Shown here piece after piece: positions 17,640-24,870 of a stretch of DNA of 61,700 bases. A model generated the notes under the pieces. The model saw only the letters and a program-made list of their open reading frames with translations, did no database searches and was not told the DNA's origin. The DNA comes from Planctomycetota bacterium (GTDB taxonomy: Bacteria; Planctomycetota; Phycisphaerae; Tepidisphaerales; Tepidisphaeraceae), in the NCBI GenBank assembly GCA_038746835.1, contig JBCDKH010000003.1, forward strand, positions 1 to 61,700. The letters run 5' to 3'. Position numbers and translations under genes: made by a program. Each line of letters begins with the position of its first letter. Positions within the stretch are counted from its first letter, which is position 1.

Positions 17640-17709
17640 CGGAGGGGAGAAAATGCGCCGTTCGGGCTTCAACTGCCAGCTGCCGCCGGTGGAGCCCCTT
17701 TATCTTGCC
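17605..17709 (-). ncRNA. candidate ~105-nt small RNA with own promoter and terminator
   Basis: A near-perfect sigma70 promoter (TTGACA, 16-nt spacer, TATGAT) on the minus strand predicts a start near 17709, and an intrinsic terminator ends at about 17605. No ORF of note lies between. Near the 3' part is a single-stranded-looking C-rich stretch (UCUCCCCUCC), the exact complement of the strong Shine-Dalgarno of the small plus-strand ORF at 17653. It matches no RNA family I recognise (no SRP, tmRNA, RNase P or 6S hallmark). It could be an antisense regulator. Confidence 0.5.
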
Positions 17710-17793
17710 CAGCTTATCATACAGCGTCCAAGGTACCTGTCAATGCAATGTGGCGGTGGTTTGTTTATCGGGTTCGCGTCGCGCGAGACTTGA
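17653..17793 (+). CDS. possible 46-residue small protein opposite the small RNA
   Basis: ATG at 17653 is preceded by GGAGGGG (17641-17647), one of the best Shine-Dalgarno sequences in the window. The 46-codon frame encodes a moderately hydrophobic peptide with two Cys and a C-terminal GGGLFIGF segment; no family is recognised. Its ribosome-binding site and first ~19 codons lie antisense to the candidate small RNA. No promoter is evident on the plus strand, except read-through from the GT4 gene. The call is weak and rests on the Shine-Dalgarno sequence. Confidence 0.25.
   Translation: MRRSGFNCQLPPVEPLYLAQLIIQRPRYLSMQCGGGLFIGFASRET
17716..17743 (-). promoter_or_regulatory. near-consensus sigma70 promoter
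   Basis: Minus strand: TTGACA (17743-17738), 16-nt spacer, TATGAT (17721-17716). It is the best match to the canonical promoter seen in the window and would start transcription near 17709. Confidence 0.6.
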
Positions 17794-18102
17794 GTTTTTC
17801 TTTCGCGAGCACGCTGCTTCCCGCTTGTGACGCCCAAGGCCCAACGTTGGCCAATTGCGTCATCGGTCGCACGCGACGTTTCACACCAGCCCTCCTTCGA
17901 AGAATAGTTCGACGCTACAGACATCATGGTTCGGCTGAAGTGAAGTTGCAGCATTCGGTGCCGGAGGGTGCCACGTTGCGTCCGCTGTGCATCGCGGTGT
18001 TGCCCGCAGGCACCGACCCGCCCAGTCGGACCCGAACAACCCCATTTCCGCGTCCTCAAGGGCGTTTTCAGCGCGACGCACGGGCGTTGAGGCCCGTGTG
18101 GC
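17794..18102. other. gene-free stretch with a hairpin before the small unknown gene
   Basis: No supported gene. Open frames on both strands lack family features. A 7-bp hairpin (18079-18085 with 18092-18098, 6-nt loop) stands just before the ATG at 18103, and shorter complementary segments occur around 17967-18015, so a structured leader is possible. No known riboswitch motif was recognised. Confidence 0.35.
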
Positions 18103-18549
18103 ATGACGCTGGCTGCCGTTGCTCCAGTCCTCGTTGCCGCTTCGGATCTGGCATTGGTGCGCTTGATCCGGGATGCGATTGCCAAGCCGGAGCCATTCCA
18201 TCCGGACAAGACCCATCCCGCGGACGCCGACGGTCCGGACCACCCGAGTCATCCCAGCGCGATCAACGACGGCCCAGACGCGACGCGCACCATCCAAGAG
18301 ACCAACGTCGTCTACCTCCACGACAACCAGCCGCTCGTCGTTTCGCCCGAGACGCCGATCGGACCCGCTGTGGCCCCGCTGCCAGGTCCGATGCCGGCAC
18401 CGTGGCAGCTGTTGCTCCGCGAACAAGTCTGGAATCGCCCCGTCGAGGCTCCGCCTGTGCCCGAGCTTCTGGATCATGCCCAGGCCGCCGCTCGTTACGG
18501 CTTGGCCGCCACGACGCCGAGCCAGCGTTTGGTCGACGCATTCCTCTGA
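18103..18549 (+). CDS. small protein of unknown function
   Basis: 148 residues. The N-terminus (LAAVAPVLVAASDLALVRLIRDAI) is hydrophobic to amphipathic; a Pro/His/Asp-rich middle (residues ~28-62) looks disordered; and the C-terminal half carries APWQLLLREQVWNRPVE and LLDHAQAAARYGL. No domain is recognised. The ATG is 4 nt after a hairpin. It lies upstream of hemA in the same direction with a 162-bp gap. Codon use fits the neighbours, which favours a real gene, but an unrelated longer frame also overlaps here, so it is moderately supported only. Confidence 0.5.
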   Translation: MTLAAVAPVLVAASDLALVRLIRDAIAKPEPFHPDKTHPADADGPDHPSHPSAINDGPDATRTIQETNVVYLHDNQPLVVSPETPIGPAVAPLPGPMPAPWQLLLREQVWNRPVEAPPVPELLDHAQAAARYGLAATTPSQRLVDAFL

Positions 18550-18634
18550 ACACGCAGCGTGCCCGACTCCTGCGGTGTGGCAGTGTGCCGCGGTGGGTGT
18601 TCATTTCTGTCGCAATGACGATCATCCGGCCGAA

Positions 18635-18640
18635 TAGACT
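18635..18640 (+). promoter_or_regulatory. TAGACT -10-like box upstream of hemA
   Basis: TAGACT lies 71 nt before the chosen hemA start, giving a leader of about 65 nt, longer than the near-leaderless genes around it. No clear -35 was found. Confidence 0.35.
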
Positions 18641-18711
18641 CGTCTGCACATGCAGTGGGTGCACGACCAACACATGCGATCACGAGGGGCGGCCCTTCGA
18701 GAGGGGTGCGC

Positions 18712-19980
18712 GTGCCGCTGACGGTCGCCGGCGTTCACTACAGAACCTGTGGCCTGGAGACGCGAGAGCGTCTCGCGGTGTCGCGTTCGGCACTCGCACA
18801 ACGCCTCGCAACAGCTTTGTCTGCGGCAAAGTGCGACGAGGTCGTCCTTCTGAGTACCTGCAATCGCGTCGAGGCCTACGTCGCCGGCGATGCCGCCGAT
18901 GCACGCGAGGCGTTGCTCAACGGGCTTGAGGTCGAGACGGACGAACTCTTCGAGCTCGAAGGGACCAAGGCCGTCGGCCATTTGTTCCGCGTCGCGTCGT
19001 CGCTCGATTCGATGGTGCCAGGCGAAGCGCAGATCCTCGGCCAGGTTCGCCGGGCGTACGACGCGGCCCGGGACGCGGGAACCGCTGCTCGGACGATGCA
19101 CGGTCTGTTCCAACGGGCGATCAAAGTCGGCAAGGAAGTCCGCGCCGAAGCCGGCCTGACCGCAGTCCGCAACGGCGTCGCAGAGACGGCCGCGACCCAC
19201 GCCGAAGACGTCCTGGGCAAACTCGGCGGCAAGAAGCTGTTGTGCGTCGGCACGGGCAAGATGAACCGCCTGCTCCTGCGGCACTTCCACAGCCGACCAC
19301 CGTCGGGCAGGCCGGCCAGCGTGGCTGTGATCGGGCGAAACCAGGAAAAGGCGACGCGCTTCGCAGCCGACTTCGGCGGTGACGGCGGGAGCCTCGACAT
19401 GCTGCCGATCCGCCTGGCCGAGGCAGACCTCGTCGTCTGCGGCACTGGCAGCCCGCGTCCGATCGTCGGCGAGCCGGTGGTCCGGGCGGCGATGCGGGCA
19501 CGTGAAGGCCAGCCGCTGTTCGTGATCGACCTCGCCTTGCCGAGAGACGTCGACCCGGCGGTGTCGAAGTTGGACGACGTGCACCTGTACGACCTCGACG
19601 ACCTCCAGGCCGCCGCCGAGATTGCGGCCGGCGGGCGTCGTGACGAGCTGAGCATCGCCGAGCGGATGGTCGAGAAGCACGTCGAGCGGTTCGTCGCCTG
19701 GCAGAACGGCCAAAAGCTCGGCCCGCTGATCGATCGCCTCTACGACCAGGCCAACGACGCCGCTCAGGACGAGGTCCAGCGATTCAACCGCAAGCTCCCC
19801 GACGGCCTCTCCGCCGAAGACCAAGCGAAGATCGCCGACGCCAGCGAGGAGCTGGCCCGTCGGCTCGTCAACAAGCTGCTCCACGGCCCGGTCTCCAGCC
19901 TCCGCTCCATGCCCGACCCGGAGCGCCACGCGACCTACCGACACGCGGTCGAGAAGCTCTTCCAGCTCGACGAGGAGTAG
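18712..19980 (+). CDS. hemA: glutamyl-tRNA reductase
   Basis: 422 residues. HemA reduces glutamyl-tRNA(Glu) with NADPH to glutamate-1-semialdehyde, the first committed step of C5-pathway haem synthesis. The catalytic Cys50 is in LLSTCNRVEAY, a GxGKMNxLLLRHF-type NADPH site follows (residues ~180-195), and MVPGEAQILGQVRRAY and the C-terminal dimerisation helices are present. GTG at 18712 is chosen because GAGAGGGG lies just before it and the catalytic Cys then falls at position 50, as in well-studied homologues; a GTG at 18706 and one at 18655 are alternatives. No other haem gene is nearby. A large palindrome follows the stop. Confidence 0.95.
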   Translation: MPLTVAGVHYRTCGLETRERLAVSRSALAQRLATALSAAKCDEVVLLSTCNRVEAYVAGDAADAREALLNGLEVETDELFELEGTKAVGHLFRVASSLDSMVPGEAQILGQVRRAYDAARDAGTAARTMHGLFQRAIKVGKEVRAEAGLTAVRNGVAETAATHAEDVLGKLGGKKLLCVGTGKMNRLLLRHFHSRPPSGRPASVAVIGRNQEKATRFAADFGGDGGSLDMLPIRLAEADLVVCGTGSPRPIVGEPVVRAAMRAREGQPLFVIDLALPRDVDPAVSKLDDVHLYDLDDLQAAAEIAAGGRRDELSIAERMVEKHVERFVAWQNGQKLGPLIDRLYDQANDAAQDEVQRFNRKLPDGLSAEDQAKIADASEELARRLVNKLLHGPVSSLRSMPDPERHATYRHAVEKLFQLDEE

Positions 19981-19998
19981 GAGTCGACCACCTCCGAC

Positions 19999-20100
19999 GC
20001 CGTGGGATGAGCGAAGCGTCTCCCCGGGTCCGACGACGGTTGATCGAAGCCCTCGGTGCTCCGAACCAGACCCGGGGTGACGCTTCACTCTACCCACGGC
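19999..20100. repeat. large inverted repeat (palindrome family E)
   Basis: Arms 19999-20030 and 20069-20100 are complementary over ~32 bp with a few mismatches and enclose 38 nt. It lies between hemA and the WecA-like gene and may act as terminator. Not similar to the other palindromes. Confidence 0.7.
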
Positions 20101-20136
20101 TTCGTGGTGACCGACGGACGATCCACGCACGGGAGC

Positions 20137-20142
20137 TAGCGT
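20137..20142 (+). promoter_or_regulatory. TAGCGT box 7 nt before GTG
   Basis: TAGCGT (20137-20142) is followed by 7 nt and the GTG at 20150, so the transcript probably begins at or beside the start codon. Confidence 0.48.
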
Positions 20143-20149
20143 CGGGTGC

Positions 20150-21358
20150 GTGTCCCCCGGACTTCTGGTTGCGATCCTGAGCGTCCTGTTCGTCACGGGA
20201 CTCGTCGTGAGCCTGGTCGCGACGCGATCGATGATCGGGTTCGCGCCAAAGATTGGGCTGGTCGACAAGCCCGGGCACCGCAAGATTCACGACGACGCCC
20301 GCCCCCTCGGCGGCGGCACCGGCATCTTCCTCGGCGTGGCGGTGCCGATGGTGCTCGGGGTCGCGTTCGTCGGCTGGATCTGGTTCCAGCACGACATCTG
20401 GCAATGGTGGAGGTTCGATGTGCCATACAGCGAGCCGCCTCTGATGCGTGGGCCGCTTGACACGTCGTGGAACCCAGACCTCGTGCGTGGGGTCGTTGAC
20501 CAACTTCCGCTTCTCCTCACCTTCCTCGCCGTCGGATTCGGCATGTACTTGCTGGGCCTCGTCGACGATCGCCGGGCACTCGGGCCGTTCGTCAAGCTCG
20601 GCGTCCAGCTCGGCCTGACGGTCGCGCTCGTGCTGCCGTTTCCGGAAGTCCGGCTGCTGACTGTCCTGGGCCTCGTGCCGAGCGTGATCATCACGACGCT
20701 CTGGATCGCGGCCGTGACGAACGCGCTTAACTTCCTCGACAACATGGACGGCCTGGCTGGCGGGGTGGCGGCGATCTCGGGGCTGGTCCTCCTGCTCACC
20801 AGCATGCTCGCCGGCCAGGTCTTCGTCCCGGCGACGCTGGCGCTCTTCGTCGGGGCGTGCGTCGGCTTCCTCTGGTGGAACTTCCCGCCACGCGTGGTGG
20901 GGGGCGGCCCGGCACGCATCTTCATGGGCGACTCCGGCTCGCTGTTCGTCGGCCTCGTCCTCGGCGTCATGACGGTCCGCACGACCTATGTCGCACCCGG
21001 TGCCGACTTTGCGTCGCTGGGCGGCGGGTGGTACGGCATCTTCGCGCCGCTGGTCGTGCTGGCCGTGCCGTTGTACGACATGACGGTCGTGAGTCTGATC
21101 CGCCTGAGCCGCGGCAAGAGCCCGTTCGTCGGCGACACGAACCATTTCAGCCATCGCCTGGTTCGCCTCGGCATGACCAAGCGAACGGCCGTCTTGTGCA
21201 TCTGGCTCGTCAGCGCCGCGACGGGCGTGGCGGCGCTCTTGCTGCCGCTGGTGACGAGTCCGTTGGCCGCGTGGCTGATCTTTCTCCAGACGCTGCTGAT
21301 CCTGGGCGTCATCCTGCTTCTCGAACGTGGCGGACGCGAGCCCACTCCGTCATCCTGA
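20150..21358 (+). CDS. WecA/MraY-family polyprenyl-phosphate sugar-1-phosphate transferase
   Basis: 402 residues with about ten membrane segments. Catalytic and family motifs are present: HRKIHDDARPLGGG, the LGLVDDRRALGP aspartates, NALNFLDNMDGLAGG, GDSGSLFVGLVLG, and DTNHFSHRLVRLG in the cytoplasmic histidine loop. It starts lipid-linked glycan synthesis by moving a sugar-1-phosphate (GlcNAc or a related sugar) from UDP to undecaprenyl phosphate. The HFSHRL loop and the exopolysaccharide context favour WecA/Rfe-type over the peptidoglycan enzyme MraY, though I cannot settle the sugar. The stop codon TGA lies inside the left arm of a long palindrome. Likely first enzyme of the polysaccharide locus that continues to 34771. 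Confidence 0.9.
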   Translation: MSPGLLVAILSVLFVTGLVVSLVATRSMIGFAPKIGLVDKPGHRKIHDDARPLGGGTGIFLGVAVPMVLGVAFVGWIWFQHDIWQWWRFDVPYSEPPLMRGPLDTSWNPDLVRGVVDQLPLLLTFLAVGFGMYLLGLVDDRRALGPFVKLGVQLGLTVALVLPFPEVRLLTVLGLVPSVIITTLWIAAVTNALNFLDNMDGLAGGVAAISGLVLLLTSMLAGQVFVPATLALFVGACVGFLWWNFPPRVVGGGPARIFMGDSGSLFVGLVLGVMTVRTTYVAPGADFASLGGGWYGIFAPLVVLAVPLYDMTVVSLIRLSRGKSPFVGDTNHFSHRLVRLGMTKRTAVLCIWLVSAATGVAALLLPLVTSPLAAWLIFLQTLLILGVILLLERGGREPTPSS

Positions 21359-21449
21359 GCGAGCGCAGCGAGTCGAAGGACCTCGCCTGAACCCGCCCCG
21401 GCAGACGCGTCCCGATGCGAGGTCCCTCGGCTGCGCTCGGGATGACGGA
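21347..21449. repeat. long inverted repeat, GTCATCC..GGATGAC type (family A, copy 1)
   Basis: The left arm begins at 21347 and the right arm ends at 21449; arms are ~33-40 nt and near-complementary. The left arm supplies the stop codon of the upstream transferase gene and the right arm ends 12 nt before the TAGAGT box of the next gene. Other copies: 43605-43700, 58333-58427 and a partial one at 60908-60950. Confidence 0.8.
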
Positions 21450-21460
21450 GGGGTTCCGGG

Positions 21461-21466
21461 TAGAGT
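21461..21466 (+). promoter_or_regulatory. TAGAGT box 9 nt before GTG
   Basis: TAGAGT is followed by 9 nt and the GTG at 21476, right after the palindrome. Spacing implies a very short leader. Confidence 0.43.
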
Positions 21467-21475
21467 CGCTCCTCC

Positions 21476-23821
21476 GTGACGCGTGCACCGACTGCCCTCG
21501 ATTGGCTGACGCGGGTGGCGTTTGTGCTCGCGGTCTCGCTGGCAGCGGGTCGGGCGATGACGTTGCTGTACCTGCGGGACACGTTCATCCCGATGCCGCT
21601 CCCGCCCGGCGAGCCGTTGCCGACGGACTTCCGCGGTCCCGGCGTCCGGGTGATCCTCGACGCGCTGTGCCTGTTGCCACTGTTGCTCGTGCTGCTGCGG
21701 CGGGCGATCGACGCGACGTACCGGCCGGCGATGTTTGGCGGACTCGCGTTTCTGATGGGTCTGTCGCTCTGGAGCTTTGCGAGTCTGCTCTGGGCCGACG
21801 ATCCGTTCGCCGCGGCCGTCGAGGGTTCGACGTGGATCGCGGCGGCAGCGTTGGCCTGGGCGATCGCGGCGACGACGCGCGGCTGGGTTGACCTGCGACT
21901 GGCCTTCGGCCTGGCCGTCGGCGTGCTCGCCGCCAACGTCATCGGCGGGCTCTTCTTCCTGGCGATCGAGCTGCCCGAGACGCTGCGGCAGGTCGAAGAA
22001 GACACCGCCGGCATCCTGCGTGGCCAGAACATCGAGCCCGGCAGCTTTGCGGCAGAGCAGTTTCTGGGCCGATTGCGGCGGGGCGAGTACGCGGGCTTCA
22101 ACGCCTCGATCAACAGCTACGCCGGGGCGATCGCATCCCTGATGCTGGTCGCGATCGGGCTGGCCTGGTCGTCGCTGCGATCCGATTGCCCGACGTGGCG
22201 CCACTTCGGCATCGTCGTCGGGCTCGTGTTCTTCGGCTGCATCATCGCGGGCGTCGGCGAACGGACGGGCCAGTCGACTGCGTGGATCCTCGTCGGCCTG
22301 GGCACCGCGCTCGCCGCCGTCGGGGCGGGCGTCGCGATCCAGAAGAACCCGACGAAGCTGGCGACGCTCGTCGTTCTCGTCCTGCCGGCGGCGACGTACC
22401 TCATGCTGCGGACCCAGGCCCGGGCGGCAATCGCAGCGTTCGTGCTCGTCCTCGGCGTGTTGGCGCTCGCGTGGGTCCTTCGGAGCAAGCTGCCGAGGTG
22501 GACCGGCGTCGGCATCGTCGGGCTGGTGCTGCTCGGTTTCGTCGGCCTGCTCGGCTACGGGCTCGCGACGGGCTCGATGCCGCACGTGTCGCTGCAGTTC
22601 CGGCTCTACTACTGGCTCGGAGCACTAGGCGTCACCGGCGACCATCCGCTGCTGGGCGTCGGGTTCTCCAGCTTCAGCGACGCGTACCTGCTCCACCGCG
22701 TGCCCAGCGCGGCGGAGGAGGTTCGGGACCCGCACAACCTGCCACTGCGTTTGCTGTCGGAATTGGGTCTGGTCGGGTTGGCGCTCGGGTTGGCAACGCT
22801 GATCCTGATTGCTTGGAGCCTTGCCCGACCAGCACATGACGCCGAAGCGGAAGCTTCGGGTTCGGGGGATTCGGGACCCTCAGAACCCGAAGCTTCCGCT
22901 TCGGCGTCGTCGGTCTCTCCGCGCTCGGTCGTCGTGCCCGCAGCCCTCGCGTCGCTGGTCCCGGTGGTCGCGACGATCGACTTCACTGCGGACGTCGGTT
23001 TCGTCGGACTCGAGGTGCTGCAGGGCATCGTCGTCGCGTTGGCCGTCGTCGCGGGAACGCTGCTCGTGGTCGCACGGTCGGCCGAACTCGAAGAGGCGGA
23101 CACCTCACCTGCCCCGGCGGCGTGTGCGGCGGGATTGGCGATGCTGGCGATGCTGCTCGTGCAGTCGATGGTTGCCGTCGTCGCCTTCTCGCCGGCGGTG
23201 CTGTTTGGCGTTGCGCTGGTCACCGGCGTGCTGCTTGGGACACGCCGGGCTGTCGGGTCGCGCCGACTAGTGTGGACAAGCTTCGGCCTCGCCGTGGTCG
23301 CGACGGGCGTCTTTGTCGGCGGGTTCGTCGTGCCGATGGTGCAAGCCGAGCGGCTGGCGTTGCGGGCGGACACGCTGGTCCGACAAGGCGATCTGGACCT
23401 GGCTCAGCAGACCTACGCCGACGCCGCCGATGCCTCGCCATTGCCGAACGACCACTATCACGATCGTCGCGGCAGGGCGTTGCTGCTGATGAACGAGCCC
23501 TCCCTCGCCGAAGCCGCGTTCCGGCACGCGGCGGAGATCCGTCTGACGTCGCCCAAGTACGACAACATCCTCGCCGGCCTGGCCGAGCGGCGGGGCGATC
23601 GCGACGAGCAGATCGCCCGGCTGCGTGCCACCATCGCCAAGAACCCGACCGAGATCGCCTTCCGACTGCGCCTGGCCGCGGCATTGGGCGAGTCGACCGA
23701 CGAGGGCCGAGTGCAGATCGCCGAGACCCTCCGGCTCAACGACGCCTTCGCTCCCGACGAGCCCGAGCGGCTGCCGGTGGAAGAAGTCGAGCGGCTCCGG
23801 ACGTTGGCAGAGTCGCCATAG
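21476..23821 (+). CDS. O-antigen ligase/polymerase-like (Wzy_C) membrane protein with TPR tail
   Basis: 781 residues. More than ten membrane segments; the family signature is around residues 365-430: RLYYWLGALGVTGDHPLLGVGFSSF, then a DPHNLPLRLLSELGLVGLALG segment typical of the Wzy_C periplasmic loop. Residues 456-477 are encoded by a palindromic repeat and form a Ser/Glu/Ala-rich insert between two membrane helices. After the last helix (~630) a TPR-like helical domain follows. Proteins of this family polymerise or ligate lipid-linked repeats in the periplasm; the neighbourhood favours exopolysaccharide polymerisation. It starts at GTG. Confidence 0.85.
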   Translation: MTRAPTALDWLTRVAFVLAVSLAAGRAMTLLYLRDTFIPMPLPPGEPLPTDFRGPGVRVILDALCLLPLLLVLLRRAIDATYRPAMFGGLAFLMGLSLWSFASLLWADDPFAAAVEGSTWIAAAALAWAIAATTRGWVDLRLAFGLAVGVLAANVIGGLFFLAIELPETLRQVEEDTAGILRGQNIEPGSFAAEQFLGRLRRGEYAGFNASINSYAGAIASLMLVAIGLAWSSLRSDCPTWRHFGIVVGLVFFGCIIAGVGERTGQSTAWILVGLGTALAAVGAGVAIQKNPTKLATLVVLVLPAATYLMLRTQARAAIAAFVLVLGVLALAWVLRSKLPRWTGVGIVGLVLLGFVGLLGYGLATGSMPHVSLQFRLYYWLGALGVTGDHPLLGVGFSSFSDAYLLHRVPSAAEEVRDPHNLPLRLLSELGLVGLALGLATLILIAWSLARPAHDAEAEASGSGDSGPSEPEASASASSVSPRSVVVPAALASLVPVVATIDFTADVGFVGLEVLQGIVVALAVVAGTLLVVARSAELEEADTSPAPAACAAGLAMLAMLLVQSMVAVVAFSPAVLFGVALVTGVLLGTRRAVGSRRLVWTSFGLAVVATGVFVGGFVVPMVQAERLALRADTLVRQGDLDLAQQTYADAADASPLPNDHYHDRRGRALLLMNEPSLAEAAFRHAAEIRLTSPKYDNILAGLAERRGDRDEQIARLRATIAKNPTEIAFRLRLAAALGESTDEGRVQIAETLRLNDAFAPDEPERLPVEEVERLRTLAESP
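22841..22906. repeat. palindrome family B, copy 1, in frame in a coding region
   Basis: Left arm 22841-22863 and right arm 22883-22906 are complementary (GAAGCGGAAGCTTCGGGTTC type). It lies inside the ligase gene and keeps the frame open, encoding a low-complexity EAEASGSG..EPEASASA stretch. A second copy is at 42341-42395. Confidence 0.75.
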
Positions 23822-23885
23822 CGGTGAGGTCGCGCCTACCCTCCCCGCCCGGCGCACTGCGCCCTGACTCTGACCCAACGACCCG

Positions 23886-24164
23886 ATGGCCTACAAGTAC
23901 AAGCCCCGCAAGAGCATCAAGCAGCGGTTCAAGGTGACCGGCACCGGCAAGCTCAAGCATCAGCGGACCAAGCGCCGCCACCTACTCAGTGGCCGCAGCG
24001 GTGACAAGATGCGGGCTCTGTGCCGGCCGGACGTTCTTGTCGAGGGCCACAGCAAGCCGCTCCGCGTCGCGATGGGCGTTTCGGGCAAGAACCCGGTCCG
24101 CACCGCCCACGTCCGCCGCATGAAGGCCGCCCAGGAAGCCAAGGCAATGTCCAAGGACGCCTGA
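23886..24164 (+). CDS. rpmI: 50S ribosomal protein L35
   Basis: 92 residues, longer than the usual ~65. The N-terminal half is the L35 signature: KYKPRKSIKQRFKVTGTGKLKHQR, then HLLSGRSGDKMRALCRP. The extra C-terminal ~30 residues are basic, ending in MSKDA. L35 and L20 are normally co-transcribed behind infC; here they lie between exopolysaccharide genes with no infC upstream. A TACCCT box around 23836 could drive it with a leader of ~45 nt. Confidence 0.93.
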   Translation: MAYKYKPRKSIKQRFKVTGTGKLKHQRTKRRHLLSGRSGDKMRALCRPDVLVEGHSKPLRVAMGVSGKNPVRTAHVRRMKAAQEAKAMSKDA

Positions 24165-24272
24165 GCGACCACGAACAACTCCAAGCTGCCGGCACGTGAC
24201 CGGCACGGCCAAGCCCGCGACGACGCGTCGCGATGAGCCTCTGGACCCACTGCAACCCCTTTCCCACCCACC

Positions 24273-24650
24273 ATGCCACGCATCACTGGCGGTCCGAAGC
24301 AGGCCCGCAAACGCAAGAGGATTCTGAAGCAGGCCCGCGGCTACGTCGGCCCACGCAGCAAGAACTACCGCGCCGCCAAGGACGCTGTCCGTCGCGCCGG
24401 TGCGTACGCGACCGCCCACCGCAAGCAGAAGAAGCGCCTCTACCGGCAGCTCTGGATCACGCGGGTCTCGGCGGCGCTGCGACCCTTCGGCATCAGCTAC
24501 AGCCGGTTCATTCCGGCCCTGCAGGCGGCTGGGATCGATCTGAACCGCAAGATGCTCAGCGAGATCGCGATTGCCGATCCCGACGCGTTTGCTGCGATCG
24601 TGGACAAGGCCAAGCCGCACGTGCACCAGCCGGTCGCCAAGGCGGCCTGA
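24273..24650 (+). CDS. rplT: 50S ribosomal protein L20
   Basis: 125 residues, the usual length. The N-terminal rRNA-binding arm is PRITGGPKQARKRKRILKQARGYVG, followed by SKNYRAAKDAVRRAGAYATAHRKQKKR and the globular domain LWITRVSAALRPFGISYSRFI. It binds 23S rRNA early in assembly of the large subunit and in many bacteria represses its own operon. It lies 108 bp after rpmI with no clear promoter between; that gap may hold an L20-binding leader, although no pseudoknot could be confirmed by eye. Confidence 0.96.
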   Translation: MPRITGGPKQARKRKRILKQARGYVGPRSKNYRAAKDAVRRAGAYATAHRKQKKRLYRQLWITRVSAALRPFGISYSRFIPALQAAGIDLNRKMLSEIAIADPDAFAAIVDKAKPHVHQPVAKAA

Positions 24651-24673
24651 CCTGGCGCGAACCGCTGTTGGGC

Positions 24674-24751
24674 TTGACACGTCCAACAGGAAGTTATCGG
24701 TAGCCACACCGCAGGGACGTGGTAGGCTCTTGTTCCGGAGGAGTCTCCGGA
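24674..24751 (+). promoter_or_regulatory. possible promoter and small hairpin upstream of exosortase
   Basis: TTGACA at 24674-24679 is followed 15 nt later by TATCGG, a weak -10. A 7-bp hairpin with a 4-nt loop (24734-24740, 24745-24751) follows. The hairpin may end the rplT transcript or lie in the exosortase leader. Weak call. Confidence 0.3.
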
Positions 24752-24870
24752 CGTCCGACAACTCGGCCGCCTTGGCCTCTCGGATCGTCTGTCGGCTGCG
24801 ACTTGCCGACGTCGGACGGGTGGCCCTTGATGCGACCGACGATCGGGCGAGCCCTCGTGCCGCGGGAGAC

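Noticed and set aside
17748-18929. 393-codon plus-strand frame upstream of hemA
   Set aside because: It overlaps hemA in another frame and has no family feature; it is not supported.
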